Shown here piece after piece: positions 1 to 11,500 of a stretch of DNA of 64,000 nucleotides; the stretch's first letter is position 1, and each line of letters opens with the position of its first letter. The notes beneath the pieces were generated by a model. The model worked only from the letters and a program-made list of their open reading frames with translations. It did no database searches and had not been told where the DNA came from. The DNA is taken from contig NC_087076.1 in NCBI RefSeq assembly GCF_026151205.1, positions 12,199,675 to 12,263,674 on the forward strand, read 5' to 3'. The translations under genes were made by a program, and so were the position numbers. Origin of the DNA: Bolinopsis microptera. Taxonomy: Eukaryota > Ctenophora > Tentaculata > Lobata > Bolinopsidae.

Positions 1-889
1 TGTCACAGTTGTGTCATTGCTCGACCTCAACCAGGATTCCCAGTGAGTATTAAAATTCATTTTTATTTTTAAGTAATTTTACATTTACAATTTACAAAAA
101 AATGTTCTTATTTTAAAACAACAAAATGTTCTTAATCTCACCAAAGTAGTGTTTAAAATGATCAGTGATTAAGTTTTGTAAGCGTAACAATAATAACATA
201 GACCTTAATACTTTCATAAACTTTGGTTCACCTCTCCACCAGTTTCCGCAGCTAAAACAGTGCTAGTTTTAAAACGGGTATCCAGATCACGAATTTTTGA
301 GGAAATTTCGAGGAAGTTTTGTTTGAAGCACCATTACCCCTAATTTGCTAAACAAGAATGGAAAATGTGAGATATCATTTTGTGGACATAGGTTTTCGTC
401 TGAAACTTGGGCAGTGTTTTATTAAGTCAATGTAAAACCTTTTAGCTTGTGTGTGATAACAGTGTGCTTCTTATGCTCTCTGGTATGACTCTGGTATGGC
501 TCTGATTGTGATAGGTTCTGAGGATAAAGGAAATGGAGGAGAAAAGGCTAATGCATTGGCAATGAGTCCGATCTAGAAAGTTTCCGTCGTACCGCAAAGA
601 ATTTTAAACGCATAATGAACGAAAAGATGAGATCCGCGTGTCGAAGATGATTCGGATCTTCTGCCCTTATTTCCAAAAAGTTTTGGACACACGTTGAAAT
701 CAAAGTCTAAGTCGGGGAGGGGGGGGGGGGGGGTGGGGAAAACCTAGGATACTGAACGGTTCCGATACGGTGATCGTTTTAGGAACACACAGATGAACAG
801 GCTTAGCTTATTCATGAATACTTCTAACATAACCAAATCTCTCAAGTTAGCTCATATGACATTGGAGCATCGAACATGAGCTCCAGTAA
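1..889. other. Intergenic, no gene seen
   Basis: No coding exon is recognisable. The only structural item is a G-rich run at about 714-739, nearly all G with single A/T interruptions, which could form a quadruplex or be a slippage-prone tract. Confidence 0.5.
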
Positions 890-3041
890 CAATTTCATGG
901 ATTTGAGATTTCACGTGTTGGATGTTTTGTTAATTTTGAAAGGGTTAAACGGGGTAACAGCGCAGGTCCAGATGGTAATCATGGCACTGTGTTAAAAAAT
1001 GTGCGAGCACTTCTTGCAAAGCCTCTAAGCCATGATTTTCAACACCTCTTTTGTGACTGGTGGATGTGTGCCGGAGACTGGAAGCTTGCTTCTGTTGTTC
1101 CGGTACACAGACGGGTGAAAAAAAGGATCTGGTGCAAATACAGACCCATCTCACTTACATGCTTAGTTATGAAGTTTTTAGAACGTTGTATTTCGAAAGA
1201 GTTGCTCCGCAGCTTGTGAAGGGTTAATCGACTGTAGACAACACCGGTTTTGTTAATGTGGACGTCTTTGCACTACCCAGATGGTCCCATTCTCAGACAA
1301 CCTTGCACTGGCCCTGACAATAATTCAAGATCCGACAGTGTTTATTTTGATTTTGCTTAAGCATTTTGACAGTGTATCCACTGACTTAATCTTCGCAAGC
1401 TAAAAAATTTATATGGTATTGATGGTCTGATGCTTAGTTTTTTGAAAGTCGTATTTACAAGACAGCCGACAGCAGGTTGTGTAGGTGGAGGTGTCTAAGC
1501 TGCTTTCCCGTGCAATCAGGGCGTGCCCCCGGGATCTATTCTGGGACCACTTCTGTATGTTCTTTACATTAACGACATGTTCTCGTGTGTTTCGGAGGAT
1601 ACAAATGTAGCATTGTATGCCGATGACACCAAATTGGAGGGTCATCGAATGCTTTGAAGACCACTATATTCTCCAAGGAGATATTGACAGTTGTTTGCCT
1701 GGGCTCAACGATAACAAAATGACTTTTCACCCTTCAAAGTGTAAGGTGTTCATCTGTAACTCTGCAACGAAATGTATATTAGAAATCTTTCCTTTTAATA
1801 TTTATTGGTATAATCGTAATGAAGTCATAATTGATTATGTGGAATCCCCTCCAGATCTTGTGTAATAATGAACAACAGGTTTCTGTGGGTGCACAGTGTG
1901 ATCGATTGATATCTTTAAAGCAAGCTCGAAGCTTGGGCTCTTAAAGAGAACCTGTCATTTTACCAGCGGATAAACGCCAAGAGAGGGCTTTCTACCTTAC
2001 AATTGTAGATCAATCTTGAACATTGCTCAGTTATTATGGTGTCCTCAGCGATCGACACACATGTCGAGTTTGAGGCAATCCAGAAAGAAAAGAGCGATCA
2101 AATGGATCAATGGAACCTATCGTTTGATTCATTATAGTGATATTGTATTCTATGAGAAGCAGAAGGGAGCTTAAAATTCTACCATTAGATCTAAGTCATC
2201 ATAATTCATTTACGCTCTTCTATAAAATAGTAAATGATTTGGTAAGTATATCTCTACCTGAATATATTACTGTTGTTGAAGCTGAACAATGAGGTACACA
2301 AGGAAGCACGGCATCAGTATTGAAGGACTTGACACCAGACATATTACTGATCTATTGTACCAAACTGCGAGAGTATCAGAACACAGCTTCTTTAATAAGA
2401 AAATGCTTTGTGAATGCACTGCCAAGCCTATTTAGACAGAACTGGGAAATTTCTATTTTCAAACAAAGCTAAACTGAATTTCTCTGTCTTCTGAGTATTG
2501 CTGGCTGAATAGACGGCATCATGGAATATTATTATATATATATTTTACTTATGAATGTATACTCTCTATAATTTGCCTCGCACTGCAGTTAGAACGCGCC
2601 GTTTTTTATTTTATGAACAACCCGAATCAAGCGAGCCCTCCGCAGTACGTGAGTGGCTAGATTATAGATTTTGTTTATTAAAATATTATTTAATTATTTT
2701 ATTTTGTTGTTATGTCGTGGAAAGTTTGTGAGTAGTAGCAAGAAGGTATAGTATACATTTAAATTTGTTCTCTTGATTATTTATTAATGATTATATTGTA
2801 GGGTCGGCACAATTTAATTATGGTTTACAACCGTGTTTTGGTTCAGCGAATAAATTTTACCTTGATGTTTTTTGTACATTTTGTTCTCACTCAGCTGAGT
2901 TGTTAGTGTTGAGTTCATGAATATTTTTCTAGTTATTTTTCAGGTTTTTGCTACAGGAGATATTGTGGTCTTTTTATTGAATATAACTGTAATACATTGA
3001 TGTAAAGTTTATTTGAATTTTTGAATTAAAAAAAAAAAGTA
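890..3041 (+). pseudogene. Degenerate LINE (CR1/Jockey-like reverse transcriptase)
   Basis: This is a dead non-LTR retrotransposon. Around 950-1210 the translation reads like RT motifs 1-2 (SAGPDG, then YRPISLT about 60 residues on, then KFLERCISKEL). After frame breaks, 1525-1630 encodes [20 protein letters not shown] followed by a YADD box, which is the RT catalytic motif C. Around 2155-2470 the translation resembles the conserved C-terminal LINE segment (LPLDLSHHNSF, FYKIVNDL). A poly(A)-like run at about 3027-3038 probably marks the 3' end. Multiple stops and frameshifts make it non-functional. The clade is inferred from motif wording only; the 5' end is truncated or unrecognisable. Confidence 0.8.
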
Positions 3042-3960
3042 AATCGTTTAATCGCACTACGATCGTGTAGCCTTGAAATCTGATTTAACTATAAAGTAGT
3101 AACCTGTACATGTTGGAGGACACAGATCGTACCACTCAACATTTTTCACTGAAGCGCAACAGGACTTTAACACTTTTGATTTCTAAGTTGCAGAAGCCTC
3201 GAACTGTTGACTGGTTTTCAGTTGAAAAGTTTGAAATGCCAACCAGAATGTTTTGTTACACTTAAGGTATAGTGTGTACAGTCAGATGAGTCTCTTCGTC
3301 TCAGAAAATAGAAGGGCAACGCAAAGATGCTGAAGAATTGAAAAGCATCTATCCGATTACAGGAGTCGGTTATCACAGCCAAATCGGAAGCAGTGTGTAC
3401 CGTATTCGCTATGTTCACCAAATTCACCAGTGCAGTTCTGATGATACATCAATCGCCATATTCTCTAAAACTTGCCATTTGTAAGCGACAATTTACTCGC
3501 AAAGCTCATAATATATCTTAAAACAAACCGCTGATGACCACATTATTTCAGTGCAGCATCGTCCGCGTAACCATCAAGTGGTGAGTAAGAAAGTTTTGGA
3601 TTCTCTGCTGTTACTTCTGTCCACTCAGCGCTCCTCTCTCCTTTCCCAAGCTGGGGTGGGTTTGGTGGGGAGACCATCTCCCTTTTCGCTAGTTAGAGAA
3701 TCTTAGCAACAAGGTCATGACAAAATCAACGATACAGCTGGAATGAGCGCGATGTTTTCATTTCATCGTGTGGTATCAGCGGACCGTAACAAGACATTAT
3801 TGGACCGACCAGAAGGGAATGTGATTGCACGGGTGCCAGTTTCAGTGGATCTGGAGTGATGTCGATCTCTCCTACCACCTCCTCCCGCCCCCTTCATCCA
3901 CTGTAACATCATAGATATAATGTTACATTGTGGTGCTCAGTGTGCATCCCTCAAGGGCTT
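3042..3960. other. Intergenic, nothing recognised
   Basis: Unique-looking sequence without a convincing ORF, RNA gene or repeat. It ends in a T homopolymer at about 3965-3981. Confidence 0.4.
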
Positions 3961-4079
3961 GGGTTTTTTTTTTTTTTTTTTAGGTCAGATCTGAACGTTC
4001 CGGTGCTCATCACCATCGGTACAATCACTTCGTCACATGAACAGGTGCAACACATCAACCTGAGCCACACCAGCCGGCC

Positions 4080-4310
4080 GCAATGCCTGCCTCAAAACAT
4101 TAGTGCACCGCCTCCAGACATTAGTGTACCGCCTACAGACATTAGGCACGGCTCAAAACGTTATGTGCACGGCTCCAAAACGTTATGGCACCACCACATG
4201 ACATTAGTGCACACCAACCTTACATTCGTGCACCGCCTCCAGACATTCGTGCCCCCACACGCGAATTTAGTGCACGACCCGCATTAGTGCCCACCGCCAG
4301 CTTGGAAGAA
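4080..4310. repeat. Degenerate ~20-bp tandem repeat (ACATTAGTGCACCGCC-like)
   Basis: The phrase acattagtgcaccgcctcca recurs about ten times with substitutions and indels between 4097 and 4310. It gives open frames in two registers, but these have no protein-like conservation and are best read as repeat artefacts. Confidence 0.6.
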
Positions 4311-4439
4311 GTGATGCACGGTGGAGGCGGCGAAGTAGGGGGACTGGAGGCGAGAAAGGGAATGAGGTACAGGGAGGTGGGACTTATGCTCTAGTTATCC
4401 GATTATGGTTTAATAATTGCTAAACTTCATAAGTCTACT

Positions 4440-4530
4440 TTTAGTTAGTCACTTATCACTAACAGATCACTAACTGATCATAACTGATCACTAACTGATC
4501 ACCTACTGATCACTAACTGATCACTAACTA
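4440..4530. repeat. Short tandem repeat of CACTAACTGAT
   Basis: About seven imperfect copies of an 11-bp unit (cactaactgat) are followed by a T18 tract at about 4532-4548. Confidence 0.75.
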
Positions 4531-4689
4531 GTTTTTTTTTTTTTTTTACTAAACTAGTCATTAACTCACAATTGTACACTTTGTACAGTGCTTCAGTATG
4601 CGATTCACCATAGCGAACTGCTAGCCCTATCACAGATGATTGAGGATTCTTGAAGCTGTTGAGGGAAATTCACGGACATGTGTTTCCCA

Positions 4690-5010
4690 GTAGGTTTAGG
4701 GTTGGGTTTAGGGGGTTAGGGGGGTTAGGGGCGTTAGGGGGTTAGGGGGTTAGGGGGGTTAGGGGGTTAGGGATTAGGGCGTTAGGGGGTTAGGGGGTTA
4801 GGGGGTTAGGGGGGTTGGGGGTTTAGGGGGGTAGGGGGTTAGGGGGTTAGGGGGTTAGGGGGTTAGGGGGTTTAGGGGGTTAGGGGTTAGGGGGGTTAGG
4901 GGGGTTTAGGGGTTAGGGGATTTAGGGGTAAGGGGTTAGGGGTGGGTAGGGGTTAGGGGTTAGGGGTTAGGGGTTTGGGGTTAGGGTTAGGGTTAACCCT
5001 AAACCCTGTT
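4690..5010. repeat. Interstitial telomere-like array (TTAGGGGG variants) with head-to-head end
   Basis: About 300 bp of tandem TTAGGG-related units, mostly TTAGGGGG, TTTAGGGG and TTAGGGG. The array becomes canonical at its right edge (ggttagggttagggttaac) and flips immediately into the complementary orientation (ccctaaaccc). The G-rich strand is the plus strand. Telomeric TTAGGG is the usual metazoan repeat, so this is an interstitial, degenerated telomeric tract and not a chromosome end in this window. Confidence 0.85.
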
Positions 5011-7075
5011 CGAAAACACCTGATGTTTCGGGAACTATGTCGAGGCTACTTGGATACTGAGTTAGAAACAGGTTCACGCTGATTGTATGCTACTGGAGGA
5101 CCAACTAGAACTCCTCCTCATAAATTCGGTAAGAACAGTGCGCTGGTCGGCTGCATGGTTGGAATTTTGATCTAGTTTAAAGATTGGTTCCTCTATTGGA
5201 CGTGCCAGAAGACAGCTCCAGGTTTTCCAATTTATTGTAAAGTTACTCTAATTAAACCCGCAAAACTACTAAGTTTCTTTAAGGCACTGCAAAAAAAGAA
5301 GAGAAAGGAACTGGTGTCACCGCGCCGAGGATCTTGATAAAGTTCGTTAGCTGCTCAGGAACTCTGTATCAGGAATAGTTTTACAATAAGTCCGTAATTT
5401 GCTGAATAAGAGGTTGTATTGGACTGTTTTGCATAAAAATTTATGAAGCATATCATGCTAAAGTTACATCTCAATTTACTGTTTCAGATAGGAAACTTCT
5501 GTTTTCAGTGAGACCAGTATCTAGAAAAGGAACTGGGACTTGCTCCTTGTCACCCTCTGTCGACTGGCTTCCGACTCTCCAGGTCAATACTCCCAACAAA
5601 GAAGTTACAAAAACGAGATCCCAAGCACCGGCAACTTCTAAGGAGAATCGTCGTGGAGAATACACTCTTATAGGACAAATGCAGAGTTTCAGGTGGTTCT
5701 TCTCGCAAAAGTACCACACTGGATTTCGGTGCTGCAACGATCAGGACGAGAGAAGAAATTTCGGAAAATTGACTTAACCTGGAATACTAACCACCCAACC
5801 CGATAGAAATCCTGGGTTGCTAAGGAAGCCTTGCTTGAGGGACCCTTAGACGCCTAAGCCCATCACCACCACCACCACCACAACCAGACTCTAAACTTGT
5901 AAACCCGATTCAGATACACATAGAAATAGAATTGTTAGCCAACAAAACCCAAAAACATATCAAATCAGATCAGCTGATAAACAATTTTAGATAAAACTAC
6001 TTAATATGTAGTTATGTGATAGCATGACCGAAAACCTTCCCTTATTGTGTTCCACAATAAACATTTTAAGAAAGAATTGTCTCAGTTGTTTTCTTTTCTT
6101 TTTGTCCTTATGAGGTTACTTTTCAATTTGTTACATTCATGCTTCATTTATTGAATCAATAATCGTGAATTATTTTAAAGCTGAGAAAATTAGATTCGAA
6201 TACGGTCACAGTGAAGAATAGTGGTAAACGTCAAGGCGCATATACTAAGATTTATTATTTGTTGTTAGTTACCGCAATTTTCCCATAGCATTAAAGCTGA
6301 ACGCGCACAAATACGCCCACATTCACTCAGGCAATAGTGATTAAAAGCTTAAGCATGATAGAGGGAGCGGCTGCATTAGCCATACGGATACCACCACTGT
6401 ATGCAACGTACGTATTACACACGCGCATACTTTTATTCCAATCGCGTTTCTGGTTAATCTATGTTTTTAAATGATTTAATTTACCAGTTAAATCGCCCAT
6501 GATATCAGCTACCAACATGTATAGTTTAGAGGTGACGACCATTCTTTAGTGCTCCTTCATAATGATGAAATTTGCTAGGTAAACAGCTTGATCCGTACGA
6601 ATAGACACGTTGCACGTGCCATGATTGCTTTGTGCATGTCAATCTTATAGAAACGTTACGAAATTCTTTCTCCTGACCTAAAAAATTCTACCTATCTAAA
6701 GATGATTTCTTTCATTGTTAGACAGACGATCTCGATACGAGATAACCCAAGTGAGGAATCAGGATAGAGCCTGATATTCATGAGAAGAGCTTCTTTCGCT
6801 GGACACTTGTTTCGATGACATGATAACCTGCCCGTCAATTTGACACACACAAGATCGCTGACACGGTCGAGGTGAGTTTTGGATTGAAAGAAATAAACGA
6901 GGTTGAAGGCTTAACTTCATTTATTCTTCCTGGGAGTATCGGAATGAGCCGGATGAGAAAACGATGGATTGATTCCTTCAAGTACACCGAACGAGACCAA
7001 AGTTGAAGTTAAAAAAACCTCAACTTACTTCCTAACGGGAAGCGAAAGAAAAGTGTTCGGGCTAAAATAAAGAAC
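5011..7075. other. Intergenic, nothing recognised
   Basis: The longest open frame (5508-5777, plus) has an overlapping antisense frame, no recognisable domain and no splice or promoter context. A CACCAC-type microsatellite lies near 5860-5885. Confidence 0.4.
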
Positions 7076-7324
7076 ATGTTTAGGAATAAATCTTACCGTC
7101 GACGAGCAGCGTATGCATTCGACAGTAAATCGACATCACTCGGTGATGGGCTTGCTGCATCCTTGGATAAATTGAAGGTGTTCATGGAGAACTCTATTGA
7201 ACGTCTCCGACGATCAGAACCGTCATGGCGTCGTGGACCCTGGACAAACTTTGACGACGTGTTCAGTCATGGAGGGAACAACTTTATTCCTTTCATGAAT
7301 CTAACTCCTGCCACTCGATGGTAA
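7076..7324 (+). other. Unassigned 82-aa open frame
   Basis: An ATG-initiated frame encodes a basic, hydrophilic 82-residue peptide (MFRNKSYRRRAAYAFDSKS at the start) with no family I recognise, no signal peptide and no membrane segment. It has no antisense competitor and a fairly coding-like composition, but no neighbouring exon could be joined to it. It could be an exon fragment or chance. Confidence 0.15.
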
Positions 7325-7722
7325 GGAAGATAACGAGGAATAAAAGATAAGGACTAAAGATCATAGAAATGGACTGAAATAAAAAACGGAACCTGAAACC
7401 ACTACAAATGTGCTTTTACAACCACATACCGGATTTTATTACTACAATACCGATTTTACAACTACAAATCGGATTTTAGATTAAGCAACCACAATATAGA
7501 TGTCTAAGTCATTTTATTTTAGTCGGCCTTATGCCACAGTGGGGGGAGCAAGATAGAAAAATTACTTGCTCTTCGTGCCAGCCTCGTAGCACTGCTAGAT
7601 TATGTCGTGTGACAGGGTCTAAAAGAACTAGAGGTCCCACTGCCGCGGATCTGATCTGGCTGATGATCCTGGAGAGCGGTCATCTCCATTAATTGTCTTA
7701 TCAATTAACCTTGCCTACCTGC

Positions 7723-10700
7723 CTAGGTCGATCCTGATGAAATCTGGAACGAGTTTCGTGTCAACGCTTCTCTCCATTTATCCCTATCACACATGAGTAA
7801 ACGCAGCTGGTCAGGTTCCATTCCAGTGTCTTCAAGTAGGACGTCCGGGAAGGTCTTATGTGGTCGTCCTCGATAACGCTGGCCATAGGATGGTTGCCAG
7901 AAAAGGAGTTGTTGAGCAGGTTGGTCCTGTAGACGGTAGACATGTCCTGCAAAACGAAGTCTTCGTGTCTTTATAGTATCTGTCACCGATGGAATCTTTC
8001 CGTAAAGAACGGAGTTAGGTGTATGTGATTTCCATGAGATACCAAAGACCCTTCGTAGCATTCTAGTATAAACACCGTCTAGTGCTCTGATATCAGCCTT
8101 TTTAAGAGTCCAGGTTTCTGCACCATACAGCAGAACAGGTTCTACTGCAGTTCGAAAAATCTTAGTCTTGATCTTCCTGGACATATTAGATTTCCAAAAA
8201 GCATCTAGACTCTGTAAAGCTTTCCATGCGAGGCCTTTCCTGACATTGATGTCTCTGCTTGTTGAGGCTATAAAGGATCCCAATTCCCAGGTACTTAAAG
8301 TCATGAACTTCTTCTAAAGGGTTGCCGTTAATAAAGACTCTATCGTCAGAGTTGACAGGTCGGCGGTCGCGGGATGTTATAGGACATGTATTTGGTCTTT
8401 CCGATGTTAATAAGGAGACCATAACGGGCTGCTATGTCAGAAATGCTTTGGCAAATGCGGCCATTTTCGCTGAAGCTGTCAGTAATTGTTGCTAGGTCAT
8501 CGGCGAAGTCCAAATCAGCAATGTAGTTACTTCCAACTTTAAACCCATCACGTGGCCCTATTGCTAGTCTTAGTATGAAATCCAGGACGATGATAAAAAT
8601 GAGAGGTGCAAGAACATCGCCCTGGAGAATTCCGAGGTTGGTAAGGAATTCTAAGGTTATACCTTCAGGGGTCATGATTTTAGCCTTGGTGTTGATGTAG
8701 AGTGACATAATGGCTTTTATGATTTTTCTAGGAAAGCCGTAGGAAGCCAGGATGTCGGGAGATGCGATCTGAAGATGCAGTCAAAGGCCTTTGAGAAGTC
8801 AATAAAGGAGATGACACAAGGAAGCTGGAAGTTCACAACCTCTTCGATGATACGTCTAAGAGCCAGAATCTGTTCACGAGTCCCTTTTCCAGGCCGGAAA
8901 CCATTCTGGTTGTATCGGAGGCGAGGTTCTATGTGGCTCCTGATTCGGTTTAGAAGCAGCCTGTTGTAGATTTTCGTGGCAACAGGGAGGATGGAGATGC
9001 CTCTGCTATTTTCAGGACAGAACTTCTTAGCTCCTTTGGGTATAGGAAGAATGGCAGTGACAAGAAGCTCTTCCGGGGCTTTACCAGTAGCTAGCATGTT
9101 GTTGAACAGAGATAGTAAAGTAGTGTCCAAGTCAACACACTTGTACAGCAGAGAAGGAATTCCGTCATGACCGTACGTATCCTTTGTCTGCTTGAGAGCT
9201 GTAGATAGTTCATCTGCTGAGAACGGTGACGTTTCAATTGGGAGTTCTGGCTTTTGGACTTCAAAGCTACCCATTCTGATGTTGTCAGCAGGATTGTAAA
9301 GCAGTTTGCTGTAGTGGTCAGTCCACGCCTTTGCTCGATCTGCCTTGTTTCTATATCCAGGTAATGGAGACATAGATTTAGGCTTACGATTGGTAAGGTC
9401 GTTTATAAGCTTCCACGCAATACCAGAGCTGTTTGATTTCGTCTGCCATGCTGCATACCCTGGGTGGTTTGCGGGTTGCGGAATAAACAGCTGATCTACT
9501 TGATCAATTGTCTTATTAACAAACGCTTCTTGTATGCTGGTTTCGACCTTCCTGACTTCAATGGTGGCATCACGGAGGGCTTTAGTAGCAGCTCGTGTCT
9601 TTCTTTTGTGACTATCTTTCAACGCAGCATCTCGTGCCTTGACAGCAGCCCGGTACTCAGGATTAGATGAAATCTGAGCAGTTAGACTAGTCTTCTTCCT
9701 TTTGGGAAGTACTTTCTCTGCTGTGTCATTAATAGCACTTATCATGTTGGTGTATGCATGCTGGTTGTGTTGGACGAGGTCATCAGTCTCGTTCTCTTCA
9801 TCCAATAAGGCAGTGAACCTATTCTGGAGCTGGAGTTGGAAGGCTGTTGCAGTTGCAGTGTTACTTTTTAACTCCTCCCAGTCATACTTGATTACCTTAG
9901 GTCGGACGATGTTGGTCCTTATTGACAGCTTGATAGTCGCTGTGACAACCCGATGGTCAGATTGAACCGAGGGATTAATGTATGACTCACAGTTTTTAAG
10001 TGAATTCTGCCATTTTGAGCGAATGAGGATGTGGTCATTCTGATGCAGTTGACCATTTGGTGCTGTCCAAGTCACCTTTTTAGAATGCTTTTTGTTAAAC
10101 TTTAGCGCACCGATGGTAAACGCGTTTTCTTGGGCAAAATCAAGAAGATGCTGTCCGTTTCGGTTTGTACATTCATAAAATGCGTTGGTGTTGCAGGTGT
10201 CTTTTCCAAGGTGAGCATTCAGGTCGCCAGCTATAGCTACTACGTCATGAGGTGGAAAAGATCGGACACAAGAAGTTAACTCTGCATAGAACTGTTCAAC
10301 TTCAAGGTCTGTAGATACATTAGTAGGTGAATGACAAGTAACTAAGTGTGTGCAAACTTCACCGGTAAAAGAAACAGACATTATCCTGTCTGAGAATAAG
10401 TTATGGTCGATGTAGCAGCGTTGGGCCCAAGGGGAAAGGAGGAAGCCAAGTCCGAGGAGCGTTCTACTTTTAGGGGGAGGAGATGCTAGGAGGAACTTGT
10501 AGCCATCACGCATTATATAAGGAGTCTTCTTAATACGATGCTCTTGAAGTGCAATCACAGGTATGTCAAAGGCTTTGGCTTTGCACACAAGTTCCCATTG
10601 CTTCCATTCTTCAGTGAGAGATCTTACATTGTAAGAAAGGTAAAAGGATTCTGAGATTTTTTTGTTGATTTTTGGTTTTTTGATGGTCCTTCTTTTAACC

Positions 10701-10798
10701 CAGATACCATCGGCTGCTTCTCTCCCCGAAGGGTTTAAAGGTGCAGCGTCATCATGAGCTGGACTATCAGAAGGAGAGGTAGGGGCTGGAACCCTAGT
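7723..10798 (-). pseudogene. Non-LTR retrotransposon with EEP endonuclease and reverse transcriptase (frameshifted)
   Basis: Read on the minus strand. The large frame 10588-8717 encodes an endonuclease/exonuclease/phosphatase domain (QEHRI near the start, GDLNAH and SDHR further on). It continues into an RT domain (RGISILPVATKIYNRLL, NGFRPGKGTREQ, then motif A FIDFSKAFD). After a frame break near 8710-8780, the frame 8708-8346 carries GILQGDVLAPLIF and the catalytic FADD box. After further breaks, 8304-7723 encodes the C-terminal region (LLYGAETWTL, RRLRFAGHVYRL, RGRPHKTFPD). At least two frameshifts make it inactive as written. The domain order is typical of RTE-like or related EEP-type LINEs; clade is inferred. 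The 3' UTR probably extends to about 7500. The minus-strand 5' end touches a solo LTR at 10799. Confidence 0.9.
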
Positions 10799-11500
10799 TA
10801 TAGAAAACCGGAGTTTCTTGGTATTTAGTGAATGCTAGTCAAGTTCTAGTCACGTAGCACGAACGGCAGGGCGTACCGAATAGTAGAAATGAAACGAGTA
10901 ACTAAAAGGGATCTAATTAAATATAAAGGAAAAGTAATACAAAGTGAACGTCAACAGATAAAAACCTCCAAGTGTTCGCTCTAATCAATTGATGTGATTA
11001 TAGATCACTCGACGTGTCTAATCACTAATTGGTAGTGCTCAGTAAGACTGGCTACCGTCAATTTGAATCCCTTAAAATGATTAAGGGGCAACTAAGAAGT
11101 GAGCTCTCCACTTCCGGTTCTCCCGGTATACTCTCAAAACACGTCACGCCACACTGCGTGACGGCACAACGCATCTGTTTGCACCACGTGACTCGCAGTC
11201 TCGCCAATGAGCACTCCACTAGCAGTCACCCTGTGTCCGCGAGGACCAACCACATGTCTGGGCGTCTGGCTGTTAATCAGGTGCAAAATGAGCGGACGGC
11301 TCGTTTCAGACAGTTAGTCTGACAGTAGTTCTGCCAGCCAACCGACTTACACTCAAAATGTGTAACTCCCAAATACGAACATATAAAAACATTGGTTATT
11401 ATATAATACCCGGAAACACATACTAAATTCTACGTCCCTTAAACGTTATACTAAAACTAAGATATCCTAAAAGATAATCTCCGAATACCATATTACAACA
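10799..11500 (-). mobile_element. Solo LTR, same family as the LTRs at 26.1 and 29.2 kb
   Basis: About 700 bp matching the two LTRs at 26073-26760 and 29173-29859 along its whole length with scattered differences. It starts tatagaaaac and ends attacaaca, as they do. A TAGT tetranucleotide lies on both sides (10795-10798 and 11501-11504), consistent with a target-site duplication. No internal retroelement sequence is attached, so it is a solo LTR. Strand is assigned from the full element, whose genes lie on the minus strand. Confidence 0.85.

Noticed and set aside
4690-5010. A true chromosome end
   Set aside because: Unique sequence continues on both sides and the array inverts at its right edge; it is interstitial.
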